From positions 186,001-250,000 of the forward strand of contig JALRME010000003.1 in assembly GCA_026120035.1 (NCBI GenBank): 64,000 nt of DNA, written 5' to 3'. Below are positions 1-11,116 of the stretch, piece by piece (the stretch's first letter is position 1; the number at the start of each line of letters is the position of its first letter). Position numbers and translations under genes: made by a program. The notes below the pieces were generated by a model. It ran no database searches. It saw only the letters and a program-made list of their open reading frames with translations, and had not been told where the DNA came from. Source of the DNA: Coleophoma eucalyptorum. Lineage: Eukaryota > Ascomycota > Leotiomycetes > Helotiales > Dermateaceae.

Positions 1-85
1 ACGCGCCGTCCCACCCTCAAACACAAACCAATCTTTTCAGCATTCTTGCCAGCGTTTTTTCCCTCGAATCCATCTCGCCGTCGCG

Positions 86-1918
86 ATGGAGGAAGAGCCA
101 ACATTGCCCAGCTTCTCGCGGTCAAATCCAATTGCGCGCAGACTGGACGAGTTGGCAGGACATCCACCGCGGAAACGCGTCCGCGAGAATAGCCCGCCAA
201 TCTCGAGCGACCCCCCTCTATTCTCGAGCGACGACGATCCTTCTGCCGATAATTACACCAACAAGAGACAGAAGCGCAAATACAGAGGTCCTTGGTTCCA
301 TCAGCAGCCAGCGTCAGACTCTCATTCGGACTCGAGCGAGCAGAACCAGAATGCGAAGGGTAAAAGGACTCTTGCAAGGCAGTTTGATAGTGGTGTTTGG
401 TTAGGCAGTGATGGCACAGAGGAGGATTTTACAGAGGGCCTAGAGCACCACGGAGAACCAAGCTTCGTCAATCCCAAGGCGCCAATCGCTCTATCTTATG
501 ACCTTCTTCGAAAGATGCCGATGTCTCAGGAGAGCATGACGACAGCGGAGGATAAGGCTCGGCAACAGATTGGTGAATGTCTGGACGAGGGCAAGGAAGA
601 TATTGTTTTATCGTATGTATACATTGTGCTCCGAATCTATCATATGCGTTCAATATACTGTAAAACACGCGAACACAAAATTCGCGTACGAGCAATTGTT
701 CGTACTCTGTTAGGGATTATGCGGAATCATGCAATGGTCAAGGCAGATGCTTGAACTCTATCGTTTTTTAAAAGCTATACTCTGAGGATATGCGCTGACA
801 ACGCTACTCGTAGTTCGCTCAATCTGAGCTCTATCTCTAACTCCACCATATCACCGCTAGCAAGCTTCGCCTGCCAACCAAAACTATCAGCTGGAGTGAC
901 CTTCGAGTCATTAGTCCCAGATTTGAGAATCTTTTTGCAATCAAACCGACTGGCTTCATTGCCGGCGTCGCTCTTTGCTTTGGAACGGCTAACTTTCTTG
1001 ACACTCCGTGATAATCAACTGGAAGAACTGCCACCAAGTATAGGAAGTCTGCCGAATATCAAGGAGCTTAATGTTTCACAAAACAAGCTGCGGTACTTGC
1101 CATTTGAGATATTACAGCTTGTGTCGAAGAGGGCCAAGCTCAAGAATGCACAACTCCATCCAAATCCGTTCTTTGAGCCTAAAGATTTGCATGGGCAAAG
1201 AGAGCAAATTTTAGAACCAGAGCTATCGCCTGTTTTTGGAAGTTCACAACGCCACCAAGTTGCCAGACCTTCTACTCCAACATACGAACCGTATTGGAAT
1301 GTGGCTTACAAATTTCGGACTCAAGTTCGATTTAGAGACATAGCAGGCGCGCTCGTGAAGGGACCTATATTCCCTTCAGACAGTCTTCAAGACAAGGCGA
1401 GGTTGACATCGGCCACAAACAAAGATCTTGGAGGAAACTTTGTGCCTCTTGCAGATGAGAATGACTGTGCGGAGCCTCCGGCACCACGAGGGAATCAAAT
1501 TTCACGAGCGCCATCGTTAATGGAGGTTGCACTTTCAGCGTGTGCGAGAACCCCTCAGCTCCCATACTTACCTGAGTACCTTGACAGCGAATCACCTGAG
1601 CACCTCCATGATCTGCTCCAGCAAGCTTGTGCAAAGAAAGAATCGGGGGGCAGCAAATGTACGATTTGCAAGCGGGACTTCATCATAGCCCGAACGGAAT
1701 GGATTGAGTTTTGGGAGTTTGCGAGGATGGAGAATAGGACAGCTAGTGCAGCGAGTCCCTTGAGGCAAATGGAGAATGAGAGGGATATTGTGGAGAGCAT
1801 GGTTCCACTGATACGGAGAGGCTGCAGCTGGTTCTGCGTCCCTGGGAAAGGCGAGGCACCAGTTAGCTGTCAAGAACCAGTTGTGATGGAGGGAGAGCTC
1901 TCGCTGAATTCTGAATGA
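86..1918 (+). CDS. Leucine-rich repeat protein
   Basis: Two exons, 86..612 and 814..1918, give 543 residues. The intron has donor GTATGT, a CTGAC branch site near 794 and acceptor CGTAG, and it joins DIVLS to the SLNLSSIS segment in frame. The N-terminal third is polar and disordered-looking, with basic KKR-type stretches (RPPRK..KR, NKRQKRK) that could act as nuclear signals. The middle (about residues 205-260) has LRR units: NRLASLPASLF, LTFLTLRDNQLEELPPSIG and IKELNVSQNKLRYLPF. The C-terminal part carries a CTICKRDF pair of cysteines followed by ARTEWIEFWEF and a late Cys-Ser-Trp-Phe-Cys segment, which may be a small metal site. LRRs of this SDS22/Ras-suppressor style bind protein partners. 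No catalytic domain is visible and the partner is unknown. The start is the first ATG in frame. The exon structure is fairly sure, the function only general. Confidence 0.85.
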
Positions 1919-2204
1919 TGTGCCAAGATTTGGAACTAATGAGATTGTATATTCTGTACAAACCATTTCTGGATATATAGGTGTTTCACATTCTAACCCT
2001 CAAATTAGCGACCAATGCAAATGTGTAAAACCAAAAATCATGAAACTAATCTATATGATGAACCACAGGTCATTTGCGCAGGTAATTGAGCTCTTAAATC
2101 ATTGTCCTAGGCAAAAAAAAAAAAAAAGGATTTGTCCCGCTCGGCTATTTGCAGACCGGAATTAAGCGAGCCGATGAAAGGAAATGGCAAAAGAATAATT
2201 TTAT

Positions 2205-2305
2205 TCCGGTACCGGGAATCGAACCCGGGGCTACTCGGATCAGACGACCGCTTTTGAAGGCGGATTCTTGAAAGCGAGTTATGTTAACCCCTACACTATA
2301 CCGGA
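2205..2305 (-). tRNA. tRNA-Glu(UUC) with a 30-base intron
   Basis: On the minus strand the 5' and 3' ends pair as a perfect 7-bp acceptor stem (TCCGGTA with TACCGGA). The T arm is CCGGG-TTCGATT-CCCGG. The anticodon stem is ACTCG with CGAGT, and the loop reads C-U-UUC-A-(intron)-C, so the anticodon UUC lies at 2270..2272. The intron is 2239..2268, inserted after position 37 as is canonical for eukaryotic tRNAs. It holds its own small stem, CCGC with GCGG. The CCA end is not encoded, as expected for a nuclear tRNA. Removing the intron leaves 71 bases. Confidence 0.93.
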
Positions 2306-4323
2306 AGGTATTGTTTGTTGAAAGAGAACCGCTTATCCAGTACTATAACCCTAAATAATATTATTGCGCTTTTGGCTTCCCTCGCTTTCGAAAATCTTCA
2401 AAAGGTCTAGATGCACAATACTTAAACTTCGCCGATTTAATTGTGATAAAGAACCCCCTCTCTTAAGGATTTGTATTTATGAAGCCAAAAAAAAGAAAGA
2501 AAGAAAGAAAACTGCCAACTGAAAGAGTCCGCAAAGTACATCAAAAACTCATTTAGATCCAACACCAAAGTCTTCTAACTATTACAACATGTTATGTATC
2601 AGCCCGCCGCTACGCAATGCAGTTTCCATCGTCTTCAGTGACACATTGCATATACATACAAACGTACATATTCGTACACATACGAACCTACATATACAGC
2701 TATCCTGCATCAAGGGTTGTATGCGACTTTCTCCACCGCCACCCAAGCACTCAAACGCTCAAAATCAAACAACGACGCAAACTTAATCGTGGAGATCAAG
2801 TAACTGGGGGCCCAAAGAAGCAAGACGAGAAAAGCTTCTTACCGGACGGGGGCCGGACGATCTATCGTCGTCCTTGGTTTGAGGATGAGAAGCGACGATG
2901 GTCGATCGATCTACATGCACGGATGGACCAAACGAGAAAATAAGAAAAGAATTCACGACGCATAAGGGACGGACGGACGGGGTGTTGTTGGGGGTTCTTG
3001 TCTGAAACACGAGAGCCTCGGAGATCCTGCATGGGATGTGGATGTGATGGGAGCTGCATTCCCGGGAACCTCATATATCAGATTTGCAGAATTCGGGGAA
3101 GGTTGACAACTCTTCCGTTTTGGTTCGGTTTATGCCGGACAAAATCCAGGGCCTTGGATTGGTAGAGGAGACGCCTCGGAGGAGGAGACGTCGAGTTTGC
3201 AGATGATCGGGGCGGTTTGGGCACTTAGTCCTACCCAGGACTCTGTCTATGCGGCGCAAGTAGAAGAAATGGGTTAGAATGGGGAACATGATTGCCCGGC
3301 ACTGCGTCTGGCCTGGACACAGAAGTGATAAGATGGCTTTACCCCATGGTTCAAGTGATTGACGCCGTGGTGGCACAGTGCAGCTTGCGGTGCGGCGCGC
3401 TGCGGTGCGGTGTGGTGCAGTACAGTGCAGTTTAGTACGGTGCAGTGCAGTGCGATTCATTGCAATGTCATGTAGATGCAGTCTCAGGCTGAAATGCTCA
3501 CCGCCTGGGCTGCAGCGTGCAGAGTGGTGCTCTCACTCGGGTGATCTGTAAGGTACTCTTTTCTTTGAAGCATAAGGTTCCTTGACAAGACAAGGCGAGT
3601 GAGTGGCAGGAAGCCAGCAGAAGGCATGTTGCTCAAGGTTTAGACGAGATTCGTGAAAGTAAGACCTTCCAGCCACGGTGGGACATGGCAGGGTTCGGGA
3701 CAATGGCAAGGCAAGTAAACGCCACCTGGCATCATCTTCTTCTTCATCTGCGTACAGCATCGCCATGCATGGAGCATTATTGCCACGGGCAATTTGTCAG
3801 AGACAAGCTGTATTGTATGAAGTATGAAAGATGAAGGACGGTCAGACCGTAATAGCAGGTAAGGCTGGATGGCGTTAACCGCAAGGGTGCGCAGGGATGG
3901 CACAGGTCAGCGCCGGTCGTGGTAGAAATGGACTGGGCGAGACAAGACGATCCAAGAAAGATATCACCTATTCATCCCCAAGCCTGGTCGTATTCCGATT
4001 CGCAGTGCCATTCCATTCTGCTCGCCTTCTTGAACTCCCTTCTGTTGTCTTTCCTCTTGCACCCACACGAACTCCGGCCGGGTTATAAGTGATTGGTGGT
4101 TGTTGGTGCAAGGGCATTGAGTACAACCTTAACTTGCCTCTCCTCACGCAACACCATCCCGAAGCAATCCCAGACTTTCAAACTTCAACGCCGCAACCCC
4201 ACAACCGTCCGGTGTTGACTTTAGACGGTCTTTCAACTCAACTTACAACCTCACCCTTCTCATCGCCCTCCTCTCTGTTTGACGGTGGTATAGAAACATA
4301 ACCATCTTACTTTATCGCCCACT
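2306..4323. other. Intergenic stretch, no gene supported
   Basis: About 2 kb between the tRNA and the bZIP gene. It contains A/T-rich sequence, ATAC-rich microsatellite-like text near 2645-2700, a GGAC repeat near 2967-2980 and the pentamer repeat listed separately. The open frames here are short and change frame without splice logic. The last few hundred bases, with pyrimidine-rich runs and many CAAC/CATC motifs, look like the promoter and 5' leader of the downstream bZIP gene. Confidence 0.6.
3373..3453. repeat. Degenerate 5-bp tandem repeat (GTGCG/GTGCA)
   Basis: About 16 imperfect copies of a pentamer alternating between GTGCG, GTGCA and GTACA/GTACG run without a gap. The minus-strand open frame across it (HRTKLHCTAPHRTAARR-like) is a product of the repeat and not a gene. 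Confidence 0.8.
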
Positions 4324-5348
4324 ATGGACTATCCTTACTTCCAACCTGCCCCTCAGCCCTACCAGTTTCTCGGCCTCCCTCCCACGCCTTCACACACAAA
4401 TTCCGCCCATTCCGACGAGTACAGCAATGGATCGCCGCCCATGGTCAGTCTCACGAGTCAAATCGCATTCCACTCCGATCCACTTACTGACTTTCGTAGG
4501 AGCAATACGATCAATTCCAGCAGTTCGACTTTGGCTTTAACAATCACAATGCCATGCAACAGATCAAACCCGCAACCCCTCCACATCAGCAGCCACAACC
4601 GCACAAACCCTCGATCTCTTCCACGGCGCAGAACTTGAACCAGAACCATGGCCTGCCAGAGATGAGCAGAGCCGAGATGCAGGACGATATCAACGGCCGC
4701 CAGCGCGGCGGCAGCAACAGCGAGGACGAGGAGAACATGACCCCGGCACAATCCCGGAGAAAGGCCCAGAACCGCGCTGCGTACGTACTGAACAAATCTT
4801 TGGAATATGCAGAGGCTCTTATCTAACAACTTTGCTTCTACTACAGGCAACGAGCATTTCGTGAGCGCAAGGAGCGCCATGTCAAAGACCTCGAAGCCAA
4901 ACTAGCTGCCCTCACGTCATCCTCAACGAATCTCTCGACCGAAAACGAACTCTTGCGCCAACAACTGCAGCGCGCATCGACCGAGAACGAGATCTTGCGC
5001 GCGACTTCCCAGCACCAACACTCAGTATCGCCACCCGCAACATCAGGTCCGTTGCGCTATACACCCAAGGACTTCTATACCGACGTCTTGGAGCCTCATG
5101 ACAATAAGACGATCTCCCACCGGATCTCGAAAGGCGAGGGCGGAGAACGCCTTCTGGCGGCCGGTGCAACGTGGGACTATATCATCAACAGTGAGCAGTA
5201 TAAGCGTGGACTGGTAGATGTGGGAGACGTAAGTGAGATGTTGAAATCACAGGCACGGTGTGATGGTCAAGGACCTGTCTTTCCTGAGCGGGTGATCATA
5301 CAAGCTATCGAGGCAAGTGTTGCAAGTGGTAGCGATGAACTCTTGTGA
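4324..5348 (+). CDS. AP-1-like bZIP transcription factor
   Basis: Three exons: 4324..4443, 4500..4780, 4847..5348 (300 residues). The introns start GTCAGT and GTACGT and end CGTAG and TACAG. The basic region, QSRRKAQNRAAQRAFRERKE, around residues 124-145, has the Yap/Pap1-type NxxAQxxFR signature. It is followed by a leucine zipper with repeated STENE units (LEAKL, TENELL, TENEIL). Intron 2 falls inside the basic region, between NRAA and QRAF. The C-terminal segment (TPKDFYTDVL, then GATWDYI and GLVDVGDVSEMLK to GSDELL) resembles the tail shared by fungal FCR3/RsmA-like Yap proteins. Such factors bind AP-1-like sites and regulate stress or secondary-metabolism genes. I see no obvious C-terminal cysteine-rich domain of the Yap1 redox type. 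The targets are unknown. Confidence 0.92.
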
Positions 5349-8300
5349 ACGAGAAACGGACTTCTCATGATGGTGGGGAATTATCTGGTGTTATTGCGGC
5401 TTCGGAGTCAAAACATTTAACGTGGATGGCATTATAGGTTCAGTCGGATCTTCTGTTCTCAAATCTTGGTAACATGGTGTTTGATTTCGGGGGCGGGGAT
5501 TCTAGGGGCGCTTTTTTATGATCATATAACCTATTGCTTTTCTTCTGCTTCAGGATATTCCCGTGCTTGTGCGCCTCGTGCCAGATATTGAGCGCCATCG
5601 AGATTGCGTCCAAGTGCCGGTTGTCCTTTCAAGACCTAAGCAGGCCTCTTCTCTTGTTCAAACCATTCTATTTATATTCAACTTCCTATCTACGTTTTTG
5701 TACTTTTTCTTGATATGAGCATATATTCATTCCTTTCATTCTGTTACACGAGATGTCAAGACATGCCATACCCAGTAGTAGGAAGGGACAATACATATTA
5801 TACAGCTCTACAAGGACATGGATTTCGGTACCTAAGCTACATGTCCAATGAGCGCGGTGAAAAAGTAGCTATTGGTTAAGATGGAAGGCAAATCTACCTT
5901 AGTTCTGCGTATCATGACATGAAAAGCATCTGACAGCAGTGCATCGATGGTGGAAACCAATATTCCCTCCCGTTTAGCCCTGATTGGTGCCCATGTCTGT
6001 ATGAAAGCCTCAGTGAGACCAGCGAGCCTCTTGGCCGAAGGGAGATACCTGGGAAGGGAGATACCCGAGCAGATATCTGACTGTGTTTCTAGCTTCAAGC
6101 TGATTCACCACCTAATTCAGGAACTGTTTGTCAGCTCTACCAATTATAGTGATTCCGGAAGTGCTTGTACTTCAGCATTCTCTTCCCCACAGTCCTCTAT
6201 TTTATTGTGCTCTGCAGTTTTCTTATCTCTCCATGAGTAATCTACCTCGGCAGTATTTTCGTCCCTTTTCTTACCATTCTCTAGCCTTTTCTTATTCCTC
6301 CATGCGTCATCATCCATAGCAAATAAGAAGGGTTTGTAGAGAGCCGCATGGGGACGTGGAGGGGCGCTGACTGAGAACTCAACGCCATGGTCCGGGTGAT
6401 TTTTGAATCAACCCTCGTCGCTGACAATGCCATGCCTGTGGAGGCTGGAATTTACTGCACTGTTGTTCTCATCCCGCCGAACGGCCTCAACACAGCTAAA
6501 TAGCTGCAAACAGCGGCTCAGAGAGAAACTCCGGAGCTTTGGGGCCTTGGATAAAAGGAACCTCGGGGTTGACCTAGGCCCAGAGAAAAACGTACTGACT
6601 CACCATCTTCTCGACCACGAGATAAGCACTGGGTATATCTTCAGTTGGCGCCTCTTGGGTATCTTACATAGAAAATCTAAACCGGCATGCGCCACCTGCA
6701 AGCATGATAAGCAAGGGTTCTCCGGTACAGCAGCAGTAGCTTCAGCTTGTTTTAATAATAGCTCCGGATTTGAGCCTCTCGGCTTGTATTCCTCGGTACT
6801 TTTTCTGCATTGCTGTCACTAACTTTGCTAGAAGCTGTGTGCTTTCTGTTCTCAACCTGTAGACTGCTGCGCTGCTCATTGATAATAGATGGAGGGTTGG
6901 AAGCCGAGATGGAATTATGGTTAGAGGCAACTCTACTGGGAGCCTCGTCTTCGTACTGGGAGGTAATCTCCTAGTCTAGAGCTTTTGTTAGGATACTAGA
7001 AATAATATTTGAAGAACAGCTGGTATCCCTAATAATCGTGAGGGCTTCTGGCATCTGCACGGTATCTTCCGCTAGAAGTTTGCCAGCTCAACGAATGCCT
7101 TTCTTCGTCTGAAAGAACAGTTGGGTCTTGGCCACCGGCATATTTTTCAGGTTTGTTTATCAGCTAAATTTTTGTATTCCACTTCAAAGGTAAAAGAGAA
7201 TTGCTGGAGGATTGATTATCGAGAAACAAAACTCGTTGCTTATGAACCGATCCTCCTATAGGTCTCATCGCTTAACAATTTGAATCCCACACCACCCCCC
7301 CCCCCCAAAATTGCTTCACACCGAATAATTTGATGATTTCCCCCTTCTGAGTAAAATCTTGGTCCAGTAATATGATAATTCAAATGTATAATATATAGAT
7401 ACCAACTAAATTGATTTGCTCTTCAGAAATTTTCTTGTTTTCGTCTATTCGTTTTAAATGCTTCAGATAGAATCCAAAGCCCTTCCGAAATGATATGGAA
7501 CATGATGAGTTTCGAGGTTACAAAATTCATAGATTGAACAAACTTGCAAGATTCAAAACCTGCAAATCCGGTCCGTTGTTACTTGCTGTGAGTTCTGCAT
7601 TAGCCTCGATGAGCCAAATAAATGCTAATCAGTACAATATCTGCGTGTTGAATATTAAACCTAGCACATGTTCAACATGATATGATCGGGATCAAGCCAA
7701 TGTTGGCTTAATGGCAAAGTAAACGTATAGACTACTCTGGTAGTCGGCGTCCATCTCTGAAGGCTACTTTAAGAAGCGTCCTCGCGTTTGGCTGGTTCCT
7801 CGAGCCAAATACATTTGTCATTCAGCGTCGGTAGGGTTTTCGCTGGTATTCTTTACTATATGGCATTTGACTTGACTTCCATGCCTGAAGGTTGGAGTTA
7901 ATTAGGCCCATGATGTCCTTGCTACCTCCTCTTATATGCCGATACTCCGTTTGCCCCCCTAGGCCTTACATGTTGAACAATGGTGTGTAGAATATTAAGG
8001 AACGATGTAGAAACGGGACATTGAACAACGGTGTGGGATTTGTGTGTTAAGGAATTTTGCTGGATCGAATCATTAGACAGTGTATAGCCTATAAATACAG
8101 AACATTGTTCAGGGTCACGACTTCAGAGTGAAGCACTGATCGATCCACTTTAGTGCCGCAGAGGGTAACGCAGATATGTCTCGTCACAAAACAAGGGAGA
8201 TTGCAAGTACAGTGAGCATCAAGTTCATAGAATTACTCATAGGTACTAGTAAAACAGAGCCTATAGCTTACCACAACGCCTTGTCGCTCCAAACCTAACA

Positions 8301-8378
8301 TGTACAAAGCCCCGCTTAAAATTCAAATGCCCAACCCCATATCAAATACAACAGCAAAGTCCTCATGGGAACCAGTCC
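5349..8378. other. 3 kb gene-poor stretch
   Basis: The first part contains the 3' flank of the bZIP gene. The middle (about 5832-6930) has interrupted minus-strand frames, listed separately. From about 6960 to 8290 the sequence is A/T-rich with no long frame. It includes a run of 14 C at 7293..7306. I recognise no intact gene, RNA gene or transposon ends here. Confidence 0.6.
5832..6930 (-). pseudogene. Possible decayed coding relic of unknown family
   Basis: Read on the minus strand from about 6930 to 5832, several stretches look protein-like but are broken by stops and frame changes. They are a segment with NPCLSCLQ...FLCKI cysteine spacing (about 6655-6735), an acidic-basic stretch starting MDDDAWRNKKRLENG (about 6150-6320), and an 88-codon open frame (5832..6098) with RLAGLTEAFIQTWAPIRAK. 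No transposase motif or terminal repeat is convincing. It may be a decayed gene or transposon relic, or simply open frames by chance. Confidence 0.25.
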
Positions 8379-9071
8379 TTATGAATCAACCATATCAATC
8401 TCGCCCATCACGGAGTAGTCCAAGAAATCAGCCTCGCCGAAATCCATGGCCTCGTTCTCCTGGCCAAGAGCAGAATTCTTCATAGCGTTGTGTGCCTTCC
8501 TTCGTCTGGGACAAGCCATGACCCTCTGTCCCATAACAACCTGCATCTCTTCCTCCTCTTCCTCCTCCTCTTCTTCGAAAAACCTCCGCTTGCTTCCCAT
8601 ACCTTCCCGACTCACAACACTAGCATTACTAGCGGTGCTGTCTTGCGAGCTGAAGAAAGGCACCTCATCCTCATCCTCATCCACCATCTGTTGCGCCATG
8701 CCGCCCACCTTCAAAATGCCACACCAAGGCGTCAGCTCTCTCGCCCTCGCCCGTCCCATCGGGGGAGTACTGATGCTCCTGCTTTCCAAACCTGGTCTTG
8801 TTTGAGGTGGCGCAGGATCAGAGAAGAGCGTGAAAGCAGAATAGTCTGAACCAGTCTTATAACCCTCAGGGACAGACTTTCGAATGCGCATGCCGACGGA
8901 TAAGAGATTAGATTGGATATGTGCAGGCAGATCTGGGGAGCTGATGCTGTTTGTATCTTTGGCCTTTGCTGAGAGAGAGCTGCCAGCAATACTGGGTGAG
9001 AAATAAGAGGTTATGGAGGCCTGCTGTGACCCTGTGCCTGCGTAGGCCTTCTTGGCTGTGTGATGGGACAT
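8379..9071 (-). CDS. Spd1/Dif1-like ribonucleotide reductase inhibitor
   Basis: Single-exon gene of 230 residues. Residues 17-24 read QASITSYF, which fits the PCNA-interacting PIP-box pattern Q-x-x-I/L/M-x-x-aromatic-aromatic. Residues about 48-72 (DLPAHIQSNLLSVGMRIRKS and VPEGYKTG) match my memory of the Hug1/Spd1/Dif1 family motif that contacts or mislocalises the small RNR subunit. The middle has a run of ten glutamates followed by a basic CPRRRKAHN stretch, a possible nuclear signal. In fission yeast, Spd1 is destroyed in S phase through PCNA and CRL4-Cdt2. The PIP-box here suggests the same control, which is inference. A 103-codon same-strand frame (9094..9405) ends just upstream and is probably 5' leader. 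The glutamate run explains the antisense serine-rich frames on the plus strand. Confidence 0.82.
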   Translation of the reverse strand: MSHHTAKKAYAGTGSQQASITSYFSPSIAGSSLSAKAKDTNSISSPDLPAHIQSNLLSVGMRIRKSVPEGYKTGSDYSAFTLFSDPAPPQTRPGLESRSISTPPMGRARARELTPWCGILKVGGMAQQMVDEDEDEVPFFSSQDSTASNASVVSREGMGSKRRFFEEEEEEEEEEMQVVMGQRVMACPRRRKAHNAMKNSALGQENEAMDFGEADFLDYSVMGEIDMVDS

Positions 9072-10286
9072 GGTGGAGTAGAGAGTGATGAGGTTACTGA
9101 TCTGGATTCGGAAATACAGACAGTGGTGTCGATGCTGCCTCCAATGCAGAGAAATGGATCGAGGCTAAGGAAGGACGTTCTACGAGGCCTGAATCGCTAG
9201 ATTGCGCTCGGGCGTCCAATTGCGGATTGACGAAGTTGTATGTACCTTCTCGTCGTACCTTGAAGCCAGGAAGCGGGGGATGATGATTGTACAAAGTTGT
9301 GCTATGCAAAAGTGACGTTGTTATGAGAGCAAGAATGAAAGGAGACGAAACCTGGTAGAGGAGAGGTGAGGCGGGGCTGGCTTGCGGCAGACCGCGACGC
9401 GACACTTTGGCGTTGAGTGGACTGAAAAGAAACGAATAGTGTCCCGATTTTGGAATGGCTTCTTAAAATTTTCTGCATTCCAAAGACTTAGGTCTACACG
9501 TATCTGTTTCCAATCAGGAGTAAAGTTCGACATGTTTGTATGCTATTGCTATCTCATTGTTTTCAAGCACCATCCCAGGAATTCTTGTCCAGCATAAGCT
9601 GGTGCTTTGCCTCGAGAATCTTTTGCTAGCACTATCATCATCCGGCATGACTGGAGACTGCTAATGGAGCCATCGGGATAGGCCAGATCCTGGGGTACAG
9701 CAGAGAGGGGCAAATGGAAAATCTCCGTAGTCAGTGCTTCATTCACGAGATGGGGGGAAGATGGCGACAAATGAAAGCACATTAGATATCACAGTATCAC
9801 TCAAATCCAGCAACTTTTCGTGGTAAACCTTATCTTGTAATGCACAAATCCCATATCCACCCCCTGCAAGATCCGGGTATGTAGCAATCCTCAACAAGCT
9901 TCCCACGTCCTCGCATCAGGTAGCCCGTCGGCGACAGACCATCTAAACACTCATGTGAAAGAGCTTCCTCCAGCCAATTCATATCCACACTATGCAGCTT
10001 TTTGGTTCGAATTCATATCGACACATCAACCGTCCGCACCGCACCCGCACCAACGAGAGGAAACAGAAAAAAACAAGAGGCACAATTGAATTTGTATTTG
10101 ATGCAAGATATCCGGATCCCAAACGCCCTTTTTGCTGCTACTGAGGAATTTTGGTTGGTCCATCTTCTATCCGTCAAATGTGTATGCTTGCGAGGAGAAG
10201 AAACCCATCTACAAAGATAGCTTCTCATGATCATGATGACGTGAAACCGGAAAGCATAACAAGAAAAGTAGCGAGTGGCGACATGT
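9072..10286. other. Intergenic stretch between two minus-strand genes
   Basis: It contains the 5' flank of the Spd1-like gene and the 3' flank of the ribosomal protein gene. Frames are short and overlap on both strands. No further gene or RNA is recognisable. Confidence 0.6.
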
Positions 10287-10821
10287 CTACTTTCTTCGGA
10301 ATGAGCAGCCCTCAGTCAAACGAGCCTTTCCTCCTGTTGGTTGGCAGAGAACAGTTGAGCAGCCGGCGCAGATGACAACGGTTTGTGCGTGGGAGAAAAC
10401 GGTGGTGATGGTGAAGCAGCCGGGGCACTTGACATCCATGAAGAAGGATCTTGGGGCTGGGACAAGGTTCTGAGAGCAAGTCAGTTTCGTCCACGTGCAC
10501 CTCTTTCTCATTCAGAGATTGAGAAGATCCGTACCTTGAGCTTGTGCTTGCGAGCCTCAGCGGCTGGGGTTGGGTTGAGAAGATCAACAGCGAGAACCTA
10601 AACAGACAGCACAACATTAGCCATCTGTACTTGCGCATCCAAATATATCCGGCCATCCCGCGTTCCGTCTCAGTCGCATCTTCTGATTGTCCTTGGGCTT
10701 TGCTGCGATTGCCCTTCCATCTTTGTCCATATTGTTGTCCTTCTCAAGCTCTCAGGGCCCTGTCGTGTGCCAGATGTCGCCTCCATCGCAAATTCAGGGT
10801 ATAAAGGGGATTCCTTACCAT
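10287..10821 (-). CDS. RPS27: 40S ribosomal protein eS27
   Basis: Three exons on the minus strand: 10819..10821 (only the ATG), 10535..10597 and 10287..10469, giving 82 residues. The first intron (221 bases, GTAAGG...TTTAG) directly follows the start codon, as is common in fungal ribosomal protein genes. The second is GTACGG...CTCAG. The protein begins [20 protein letters not shown] and carries the C4 zinc ribbon C37-x2-C40-x15-C56-x2-C59, ending [14 protein letters not shown]. Length and sequence match the family closely. It is a structural component of the small ribosomal subunit. Starting the protein inside the third exon would lose the conserved N-terminus. Confidence 0.97.
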
Positions 10822-11116
10822 ATTGGCGGTGTTTGATCGAAATCGTTGTGGATTTTGTTGTGACTGACGGGTCTTTCGTCGATAGATTGGGGTTAATTAG
10901 ACGTAGAGAGCGAGTGGTCAGTCGTTGTCGATGGCGAACTGATCAAGATCAAGAAGAGGCATCGTATCTGAAATTTGAAAAGTGCTGTGGTGCGTGCTAA
11001 GCGAAAACTTCGCGACCCACAAAAGCATGTGACCACCCGGCTGGACCTGGACAAGGCTGCGAGTAGCACCCCGCCATAAGTCTACGAGATTATTCACTTT
11101 CAACATTATTTCCAAG

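Noticed and set aside
3071..3460. 129-codon minus-strand frame rich in HRT/TAR repeats
   Set aside because: It is the translation of the pentamer tandem repeat, with no motif.
8446..8849. Two plus-strand frames with serine runs
   Set aside because: They are antisense to the glutamate run of the Spd1-like gene.
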